A stretch of DNA of 48,254 nt from Chloroflexota bacterium (GTDB lineage: Bacteria > Chloroflexota > Dehalococcoidia > DSTF01 > JACRBR01): the NCBI GenBank assembly GCA_028872875.1, contig JAGWOC010000017.1, positions 1 through 48,254 on the forward strand. Reading direction: 5' to 3'. Below, piece by piece: positions 42,773 to 48,254 of the stretch (its first letter is position 1; each line of letters starts with the position of its first letter). The position numbers and the translations under genes were made by a program. The notes under the pieces were generated by a model. The model did no database searches, had not been told where the DNA came from, and saw only the letters and a program-made list of their open reading frames with translations.

Positions 42773-44244
42773 TTCGCCGCGGCGGGCGCGCGTCCGGAGC
42801 CCGGCACCAGCGCGTCGAGCGCGCCGATCATGCCAAGGACCACGCCGAAGAACAGCAGCGCCCGCGCCGTCGCCAGCCCCAGGTCGACGTACGCGAACGT
42901 CGCGAACATCAGCACCATCGCTCCCAGCGCGAAGGCGACGGGTTTCAGCGAGTCGGAGCGCAGCCTCGCCATGAGCTGCATCGCCCGCATCATCGCCGCC
43001 GCGAACAGCGACAGCAGGGCGATGAACGCCAGCACGCCGGCCTTCATCCATAACCAGAAGACGCTGTTGTGCGCGGCGTAGTGCCAGAGCGGCCAGAAGC
43101 TCAGGTCGGGCATCGGGATGAAGAACGTGTACGGCCTCCCGAACCCGAGGCCGGTCAGCGGCTGGTTCCTGATGTTGATTTGCAGGTTCAGCGTCTCCTT
43201 CGTGCGGTAGCTGTCCGACGAGTTGTCACGCGCGGAGTACTTGTCTTCCGTCCCGGTGATCGCCCGGAACGACCGTGCCGGCTGTCCCAGCCCGCCCGGG
43301 TCGTTCCACGTCAGGGCCAGCATCAGGCCCAGGCCGAGGATCGCGATCGGCACCGCGATCAGGAACAGCCGGAAGTTGTCGCGCACCAGCACCACGCAGA
43401 GCAGCACGAGGCCCGCGTCGAGCGCCACGATGCCAGCGCGTCGCCGCATCACGAACAGCGCGAAGATCGGCAGCACGACGAGCGGCGCGCTCTTCAGCTC
43501 CGCCAGGCCGTTGCGCGACCAGACGAGGCGCGCGAAGACGAGGATGATACCCGCTGCGCAGAACAGCGCATCCTCATGCGGGAACGCCAGGTCCTGGTTG
43601 ACCGCCCCCAACTGGCCGCGTACCTGCGTGTAGTAGTGCAAGATGGCGAACGCAGCCATGATGTTGACCGCGACCACAAAGAGCGTGACCAGGCGCCGCA
43701 CGTCCGCCCGCGTCCGCAGGAAGTGCGTTGCCAGCAGCGACATCACGGGCAGGTAGAAGAGGCCGCGCGTCTCCGCGCGCATCGCCTGCAGGTTCGCCCC
43801 GTGCGCCAGCCCGACGCCGATCCCGAGCAGCACCGTCAGCATCAGCATGCTGATCGGCAGGAACAGCGATCCGGTGCGCAGCGTCACTGCGTCGTCGAAC
43901 ACCAGCCGGATGACCAGCCCGAGCGTCGTGAACGCGAGGACGAGCTCGAGCGGCGTCAGATACATACCGTAGGCCGGGTAGGTGTCGTTCAGCCGGAACG
44001 TGGCCCCGAACGGCATCACACCCGTGCCGGCGATCGCGAAGAAGACGATCACGTAGAAGCCGGCGCGCGGCTGCGCCGTCACGAAGATCAGCGTGCCGAG
44101 CAGCGCCACCAGCAGCAGGGCCGGCGCCGGACCGACGGCCAGCAGCACGCCGGCCACCAGCGCGGCGCCGGTCGTGCCCACGGCCAGGGGAAACACCGGG
44201 TCGCGCGCGGGTCCGGGCAGCGTCCGGGCGTCTGCGTATGCCAT
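42769..44244 (-). CDS. wzy: O-antigen ligase/Wzy polymerase-like membrane protein
   Basis: 491 residues with about 11-13 hydrophobic segments. It has the hallmark of the O-antigen ligase/Wzy superfamily, a long periplasmic loop with FWPLWHYAAHNSVFWLWMKAG (conserved His-Asn-Ser near the end of the loop), and GLGFGRP before it. The enzyme polymerises or ligates lipid-linked repeat units outside the membrane. The ATG at 44244 is one base upstream of the stop of the small ORF at 44245-44388. It is flanked by Wzz, BY-kinase and GT genes. Choice between polymerase and ligase is not possible from sequence; the presence of Wzz and Wzx favours polymerase. Confidence 0.87.
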   Translation of the reverse strand: MAYADARTLPGPARDPVFPLAVGTTGAALVAGVLLAVGPAPALLLVALLGTLIFVTAQPRAGFYVIVFFAIAGTGVMPFGATFRLNDTYPAYGMYLTPLELVLAFTTLGLVIRLVFDDAVTLRTGSLFLPISMLMLTVLLGIGVGLAHGANLQAMRAETRGLFYLPVMSLLATHFLRTRADVRRLVTLFVVAVNIMAAFAILHYYTQVRGQLGAVNQDLAFPHEDALFCAAGIILVFARLVWSRNGLAELKSAPLVVLPIFALFVMRRRAGIVALDAGLVLLCVVLVRDNFRLFLIAVPIAILGLGLMLALTWNDPGGLGQPARSFRAITGTEDKYSARDNSSDSYRTKETLNLQINIRNQPLTGLGFGRPYTFFIPMPDLSFWPLWHYAAHNSVFWLWMKAGVLAFIALLSLFAAAMMRAMQLMARLRSDSLKPVAFALGAMVLMFATFAYVDLGLATARALLFFGVVLGMIGALDALVPGSGRAPAAAK

Positions 44245-44388
44245 CTACCAGATCCCGCCCGAGAAGTAGTAGACGCCGGTCAGGACGGCTGCCGCGCAGG
44301 CCACGAGCAGGTAGGTGCGCCAGTCGAAGGACCGGCTGGACTGCCCGGCGACCGCGGCCAACGCGAGGAAGACGGCCAGCACTGCCAT
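44245..44388 (-). CDS. 47-residue double-membrane-segment protein
   Basis: This small frame fills the gap between the BY-kinase stop (8 bp away) and the wzy ATG (directly adjacent). The protein has two hydrophobic segments (MAVLAVFLALAAVAG; TYLLVACAAAVLTGVYYF) joined by a short polar loop with RSFDWR, and ends GGIW. It has no known relative that I recognise. The tight fit between genes and the hydrophobic pattern support a real gene; a modulator of Wzy or the kinase-Wzz pair is a plausible guess only. The ribosome-binding site is weak, so expression may be by coupling to the kinase. Confidence 0.6.
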   Translation of the reverse strand: MAVLAVFLALAAVAGQSSRSFDWRTYLLVACAAAVLTGVYYFSGGIW

Positions 44389-44395
44389 GACGCTG

Positions 44396-45160
44396 CTACT
44401 CGATGGCGAAGCGTGACACGCCGAGGAGCCGCGCGACCCAGCCCGGCAGCCACACCCGCGTCCCGTTCAGCACGACGCCGCGCACCGGCACCTCTCCCGC
44501 CGCCTTCAGCGCGTTCGCCGCGTCCTGGATGTGCGTCTGCCCGGCGCGCGCCACGAGCACCAGGCTCTCCGCCTGCTTCACGATCACCGCCGCGTGCGGC
44601 GACGTGAGCAGCGGCGGCGCGTCGATGATGATCGTCTGGTAGCCCTCGTGCAGCGTCGTCATCAGCTCCTGGAAACGCCGCGACCGGATCAGGGGCCCCG
44701 GGTTCGCCGTCGGCCGTCCGCCCGGCAAGAGCCAGACGTTGGGGATCCGCGTCGGCTGGATGCACGTTTCGATCGCGATGTCCGACGAGAGGTAGTCGCT
44801 GAGCCCGCCCCGGCCCTCGAGCCGGAAGTCCTCGAGCAGCCGCGGCCGCAGCATGTCCGTCTCGAGGATGAGCACGTCCGTGCCGAGGTTCCGCGCCGCC
44901 GCCGCCGCGATCCCGATCGCCACGGACGACTTGCCCTCGCCAGCGGCGGCGCTCGACACCGCGATCGACTGGCTCGCGCCGGCGCGTGCCGCGTCGAGGC
45001 AGCGCGCCGCGATCTGCTTGAACCGTTCCTCGACCACGCCGAAGATCGGCGCCGTCATCGCCGCTTCTTCCACGGCGCCGACAGCGGGGGACCAGTTCAC
45101 GCCCCACTCGTAGCCCTCGCGGGCCACGGCCCAGGGCCGGATGTTAAGCATGGTTGCCAT
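44396..45160 (-). CDS. BY-kinase/CpsD-CapB-like ATPase
   Basis: 254 residues. Walker A is SSAAAGEGKSSVA; Walker A' is LILETDMLRPRL (usually ID-x-D-x-R-x-P, so the first Asp is Glu here); Walker B is TIIIDAPPLL. This is the bacterial tyrosine kinase/ParA-like fold that pairs with Wzz to control chain length. The C-terminus ends LLGVSRFAIE without the usual Tyr cluster, so autophosphorylation of a tail seems unlikely. It is coded directly after Wzz (28-bp gap). Kinase activity is possible but not certain; a phosphorylation-independent ATPase partner for Wzz is the alternative. Confidence 0.85.
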   Translation of the reverse strand: MATMLNIRPWAVAREGYEWGVNWSPAVGAVEEAAMTAPIFGVVEERFKQIAARCLDAARAGASQSIAVSSAAAGEGKSSVAIGIAAAAARNLGTDVLILETDMLRPRLLEDFRLEGRGGLSDYLSSDIAIETCIQPTRIPNVWLLPGGRPTANPGPLIRSRRFQELMTTLHEGYQTIIIDAPPLLTSPHAAVIVKQAESLVLVARAGQTHIQDAANALKAAGEVPVRGVVLNGTRVWLPGWVARLLGVSRFAIE

Positions 45161-45188
45161 GTGTGTACCCCACCGAGGTGTCCTCGCC

Positions 45189-46184
45189 CTACCGCTGCAA
45201 CGACACGCCCAGCGCCGTTACGGCCAGGCGGAAAAAGTGCTTTGGCCAGCCGCGCTTCTTCACGGCGCTGACGTCAGGCACGGTGCCGAGCAGGATCAGC
45301 CCCGGCAGCGCTTGCAGGTCCTCCGCGACGCGGATGCTGTTGTCCGTCCGCAGCAGGAACGCGTACACCGCCGCCGAGAGGCTCACCGCCAGCAGCAGCC
45401 CGGCCACCGGGAACAGCGCCTGCTTGCGCAGGCTCACCTTCACCGGCGCCTTCGGCAGGTTCGCCGGGTCGACGACCCTGATCGATTGCTGCAGCGCCTC
45501 CAGGGTCGAGCCGCTGCTGAGCGTCACCTGGTAGAGGTTGCTCTGCGTCGCGTTGTACGTGTTCTGCGCCTGCTGCATCGCTCCCTGCAGGGCCAGGTAC
45601 TGCGGGTCCGTCGCGCTCGCCGCGGTTACCGGGTGCTGCGCGACGTACGCCGATAGCGCGTCGCGCGCCGTCTGCAGCGTCTTCTGTTGCGTTGTCAGTT
45701 GCGCCGTGTAGAAGTTCGCCGCCGTCTTCGCCTGCTGCGTCGTGTTCGCCAGGTAGTCCGCCTGGTACTGGCTGACGATCGCCTGGACGACCGCCTGCGC
45801 GCGTGCCGCGCTGGCCGACGTGTGCTCGATGATCAGGCTGTAGTAGCCGTTGGCGAACACGGTCGTGCCGTTCCGCACGCTCAGCGCGGTCGCCGGCACG
45901 CCGGAGGCCGTCAGCGCCTTCGCGACCGCCTTGGCGAACGCGTCCGTCGCCAGCTCCTCGTTGAGCACGTTTGCCTGGTTCTGCGCCGGCGTCAGGTACT
46001 GGCTGCCCTGCGACTGCGCGTCGGGGAGGAAGATCGGCGGTTGCACCCAGATCGTCGACCTGGACGCGTAGTCCTGGTTGCGGGTGGCGACGGCCAGCAG
46101 GACCGCCAGCGGCAGGATCACGATGAACGGGATCAGCAGCAGGTACTTGTGCCGCGCCAGGATGATCAGCGGTTTCGTCGCCAC
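45189..46184 (-). CDS. wzz: Wzz/CapA-type chain-length determinant
   Basis: 331 residues from a GTG. A first membrane segment (about 14-33: YLLLIPFIVILPLAVLLAVA) is followed by an extracellular region with the Wzz-type DYASRSTIWVQPP start, a long coiled-coil-rich part (about 150-240), then PANLPKAPVKVSLRKQALFPVAGLLLAVSLSAAVYAFLL, the Pro-rich motif plus second membrane segment of polysaccharide co-polymerases, and a cytoplasmic tail. It regulates polymer length with the kinase coded downstream. Its start region repeats that of a five-codon ORF just upstream (46189-46206). It is the first gene of unit C after array C. Confidence 0.88.
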   Translation of the reverse strand: MATKPLIILARHKYLLLIPFIVILPLAVLLAVATRNQDYASRSTIWVQPPIFLPDAQSQGSQYLTPAQNQANVLNEELATDAFAKAVAKALTASGVPATALSVRNGTTVFANGYYSLIIEHTSASAARAQAVVQAIVSQYQADYLANTTQQAKTAANFYTAQLTTQQKTLQTARDALSAYVAQHPVTAASATDPQYLALQGAMQQAQNTYNATQSNLYQVTLSSGSTLEALQQSIRVVDPANLPKAPVKVSLRKQALFPVAGLLLAVSLSAAVYAFLLRTDNSIRVAEDLQALPGLILLGTVPDVSAVKKRGWPKHFFRLAVTALGVSLQR

Positions 46185-46188
46185 GCGC

Positions 46189-46206
46189 TCACGCTTTCGT
46201 CGCCAT
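46189..46206 (-). CDS. Five-codon upstream ORF (leader) before wzz
   Basis: ATG-GCG-ACG-AAA-GCG-TGA codes for MATKA and ends 4 nt before the wzz GTG, whose own start is GTG-GCG-ACG-AAA. The two therefore repeat the same 12 bases apart from the first letter, 22 bp apart. AAGAAGG lies about 8 nt before the ATG and is a better ribosome site than any before the GTG. This suggests translational coupling or a small tandem duplication at the gene start. Confidence 0.5.
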   Translation of the reverse strand: MATKA

Positions 46207-46257
46207 CAACGGCCCTTCTTCGCCACTACAACGCGGCAGTGCCGAAGATGTCTCACG

Positions 46258-46312
46258 ATCGTAGCGGCCGCCTGTTGACGGCCAGTTGAGGCAGCGTAGA
46301 GAACGTGTTGAA
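46258..46312 (-). promoter_or_regulatory. Array C: four 11-bp-spaced GTTGAG-like repeats plus -10 box of the wzz unit
   Basis: Plus-strand hexamers are GTTGAC (46274), GTTGAG (46285), GTAGAG (46296) and GTTGAA (46307), exactly 11 bp apart. On the gene strand the last copy ends 10 bp before TACGAT (46263-46258). The leader to the five-codon ORF is about 50 nt. Confidence 0.75.
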
Positions 46313-46352
46313 CGGGACTCCTGTCCACTCCCGCGCGCGGTTGCCGCCGCCA

Positions 46353-47324
46353 TCAGACGTCGAACCCGCCGAAGCGGCGGCGGTACCGCTGCCGGCCCAC
46401 CAGTGTCAGGTAGAGCGCCCGCGCGCAGGTCGTGTAGAACACGCGGTCGGCGAGGACCGACGGGGATCGCCCCGGCAGCGACGCCAGCCCCCGCCAGGCG
46501 CGCCATGGCCGGCCGTAGCCCAGGTCGCCCCACAGCGTGTAGAAGAGCGCGTGCCGCCGCGCCGGCGCGAGCAGCGGCAGCAGCTCCGCCCGCTGCCGCT
46601 CGTCGAGCAGCGCCACGTTCTTGTCGATGACGCGCCGCAGCTCGTCGACGGCCTGCCGTGGCCGCACCGCCTGGATGCTCATGTTCGCGGCGTGGATCCG
46701 GTAGGCGTAGAGCGGCGCCGCCACGTAGCCGACGTCGTACCGGCTGCTGAGCCGCAGCCAGAGGTCCCAGTCGTTCGCGTGCGGGAACGACGCGTCGTAC
46801 CAGCCAAGCGCCTCGTGGCACGCCCGCCGGACGAGCGTGCCGGAGGCCGGGACCGTGTTCTCGAACAGCAGCTCCCTGAACGCGTCGAGCCCGTCTACGA
46901 CCGTATCGGCCGGCCGCGGCGTCGTGACGTGGAACGGCGTCCCGTCGGCGCGCACGAGCTGATAGGCCGAGTAGACCAGCCCGACGCCGGTATTGGCCTC
47001 GAACATGGCGACCTGCCGTTCGACGCCGTCGGGCGCGACAGCGAAGTCGTCCGCGGACAGCAGGCCGACGAACTCTCCCGACGCCATACTCAGCCCGTCG
47101 TTGTACGATGCGATGTGCCCCTGGTTCGTCGCGTGGCGCACCACGCGCACCCGCGGCTCCTCGCGATACCGCGCCAGCACCTCCGCCGTATTGTCGGTCG
47201 ATGCGTCGTCCACGACGATGATGTCGAGCGCGCGAAAGGTCTGGCCCAGCAGACTGTCCACGGCTTGCCGGACGTACCGTCCGTAGTTGTAAGACGGGAT
47301 CACGAAGGTTACGCTTGTGGTCAC
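46353..47324 (-). CDS. Family 2 glycosyltransferase
   Basis: 323 residues from a GTG at 47324; upstream in-frame codons lack family resemblance. GT-A motifs: SVTFVIPSYNYGRYVRQAVDSLL, IIVVDDASTDNT, the GHIASYNDGLSMASGEFVGLLSADDFAV metal-binding stretch and PHANDWDLWLRLS. It resembles transferases that start or extend O-antigen/EPS chains. The C-terminal third is Arg-rich with PWRAWRGLASLPGR and no clear membrane segment. It is the only gene of unit D, with a TATACT -10 box at 47404-47399 and repeat array D upstream; about 40 bp separate its 3' end from array C. Confidence 0.87.
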   Translation of the reverse strand: MTTSVTFVIPSYNYGRYVRQAVDSLLGQTFRALDIIVVDDASTDNTAEVLARYREEPRVRVVRHATNQGHIASYNDGLSMASGEFVGLLSADDFAVAPDGVERQVAMFEANTGVGLVYSAYQLVRADGTPFHVTTPRPADTVVDGLDAFRELLFENTVPASGTLVRRACHEALGWYDASFPHANDWDLWLRLSSRYDVGYVAAPLYAYRIHAANMSIQAVRPRQAVDELRRVIDKNVALLDERQRAELLPLLAPARRHALFYTLWGDLGYGRPWRAWRGLASLPGRSPSVLADRVFYTTCARALYLTLVGRQRYRRRFGGFDV

Positions 47325-47398
47325 CGATGCAGGGCTCCCGCATCTCTTCGCGGACGGTCCCGCACCGGCGGATTCGCGAGGCAGGCGCGGGTTGTGCC

Positions 47399-47454
47399 AG
47401 TATACGTTTCGATGCGCCGCTCGCATGTTGAGTCAGGGTGGAGAAGCCGATGAG
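47399..47454 (-). promoter_or_regulatory. Array D: three 11-bp-spaced GTTGAG-like repeats and TATACT -10
   Basis: Plus-strand GTTGAG (47427), GTGGAG (47438) and GATGAG (47449) keep the 11-bp spacing. The best -10 box, TATACT (47404-47399), lies 22 bp from the array instead of 10, about one helical turn further. The array also sits upstream of the divergent plus-strand GT4 gene, so it may serve either gene. Confidence 0.5.
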
Positions 47455-47523
47455 CCGGACACCAATGCAAAGGGTCGGCGCTGCTGCCATCGCCCGGCGG
47501 CGCCATGCCCAGGCAGCCCCCCG

Positions 47524-48254
47524 GTGAGCAAGCCTCGCGTCCTGTATGTGCCGATGCTGTTCCAGGCGGAGCGCTGGAACGGCATCATGGAGCACCTGCG
47601 CCTCCTCATCGATGGCCTGGGCGGCGAGATCACGCCCCTCCTCGTCACGCGCCCGGACGACGGTGAACAGACGGCGCTCCTCGCTGCAGCGACCGGCGTC
47701 GAGACGTGCCCGCTTCGCGCCGGGCGCAGCGCCGGCGAGCTGCGCCGCCTCTGCCGCGAGCGCCGCATCGACATCGTGCACATTCAGACGCCGGTCGCCG
47801 GTGGCATGCCGCGTCTCGCCGTTGGCGCTCGCGTCAGTGGCGCGCGCGTCGTCGTCACGTTTCAGCAGACACAGTTGGACCCTCTGAGGGGCCCCCGCCG
47901 CCTGCTCACTTCCATCACGCAGCGTCATGTGGTGGACAGGTGCATCGCGGTGTCGGAGTCCGTCGCGGACTCACTCGTGACGTTGAGCGGGTTCGACCGA
48001 TTCCGAATCGACATCGTGCACAATGCTGTCGCACCGTATGAGGAGGCGTCCGGTGTGCAAGGGAAGGCCATCGAGCTCGACGACTCTGCGGTCTGGGCGG
48101 GGTACTTCGGCCGCCTCGCGGAAGAGAAGGATGTTGCCTGCCTGCTTCGAGCGCTGGCGATCGCCTCCCGGCAGGAGCGCCGGCTCAAGGTGCTCATCGT
48201 TGGCGACGGCTACGAGCGGGACCGCCTGCTGGCGCTGACGGCTCAGCTCGGTCT
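47524..48254 (+). CDS. Family 4 glycosyltransferase (3' end outside window)
   Basis: About 243 residues are visible from a GTG at 47524; the frame is open to the right edge. The N-terminal domain opens KPRVLYVPMLFQAERWNGIMEHLRLLIDGLGG and contains DIVHIQTPVAGGMPRLA and VVVTFQQTQLDP, typical of GT4 acceptor sides. The donor domain begins IDIVHNAVAPYEE, then WAGYFGRLAEEKDVACLLRAL and KVLIVGDGYERDRL, the standard GT4 pattern. The rest, including the E-x7-E box, lies beyond the window. It is the only plus-strand gene of the capsule locus here, divergent from the GT2 of unit D across a 199-bp gap carrying array D. No strong Shine-Dalgarno is visible. Confidence 0.84.
   Translation, partial: MSKPRVLYVPMLFQAERWNGIMEHLRLLIDGLGGEITPLLVTRPDDGEQTALLAAATGVETCPLRAGRSAGELRRLCRERRIDIVHIQTPVAGGMPRLAVGARVSGARVVVTFQQTQLDPLRGPRRLLTSITQRHVVDRCIAVSESVADSLVTLSGFDRFRIDIVHNAVAPYEEASGVQGKAIELDDSAVWAGYFGRLAEEKDVACLLRALAIASRQERRLKVLIVGDGYERDRLLALTAQLG

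Overview
This is a GC-rich (about 65-70%) bacterial chromosome segment. The genes are tightly packed, mostly with 1-13 bp overlaps. Several mRNAs look leaderless, with a -10 hexamer ending 6-10 nt before the start codon and no Shine-Dalgarno. The gene mix (a long bifunctional Rel, RF1-SelW-PrmC, an ER/archaeal-type SipW signal peptidase, Pro/Thr-rich secreted proteins and a Wzx/Wzy/Wzz capsule locus) suits a Chloroflexota-like member of the terrabacterial lineages. That assignment is an inference from gene content. I see no rRNA, tRNA, CRISPR array, transposase or phage gene.

Layout. 1-12214 is mostly housekeeping: a truncated secreted protein, an SMP-30-type lactonase and an Eis-like acetyltransferase; rel and hisS reading divergently from a 72-bp gap; a small secretion operon (a TasA/camelysin-like protein, a SipW-type peptidase and a second SipW-type substrate with a Pro/Thr-rich tail); a GNAT protein; then prfA, a SelW-like protein, prmC and a small unknown protein. 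12519-14891 is a membrane GGDEF-GAF-HD-GYP protein, the only cyclic-di-GMP gene here. After a small membrane protein and about 800 bp without a gene comes a 1280-residue secreted protein with a GH5-like domain.

20292-48254 is an exopolysaccharide/capsule locus, nearly all on the minus strand. Read in the direction of transcription it has four parts: (D) a GT2; (C) Wzz, BY-kinase, a 47-residue membrane protein, Wzy/ligase, GT2, a UGM-like flavoprotein, a hexapeptide acyltransferase and GT2; (B) Gfo/Idh dehydrogenase, DegT aminotransferase, formyltransferase, SDR epimerase and a second DegT, which together look like a pathway for an N-formylated amino sugar; (A) Wzx flippase, a 2282-residue multidomain secreted protein, GT4, SDR, GT4 and a processive GT2. 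A plus-strand GT4 begins at the right edge.

The most interesting signal is in the spaces between these units. Upstream of each unit (A, B, C and, more weakly, D) there is a direct-repeat array of GTTGAG-like hexamers with exactly 11-bp spacing (15 hexamers in total), all in one orientation relative to the genes. In A, B and C the last hexamer lies exactly 10 bp before a candidate -10 box. This is the layout expected for a response regulator of the OmpR/PhoB type that replaces the -35 contact, and it suggests one regulon controlling the whole capsule locus. No regulator gene is in the window.

The second unusual element is the giant secreted protein coded inside unit A. It joins a dimethylformamidase-beta-like domain, a glutamine-amidotransferase-like domain, a deacetylase-like barrel, FN3/Ig/LamG-like modules and three copies of a roughly 150-residue beta-module. 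A fourth copy is in the GH5 protein 4 kb away, on the opposite strand.
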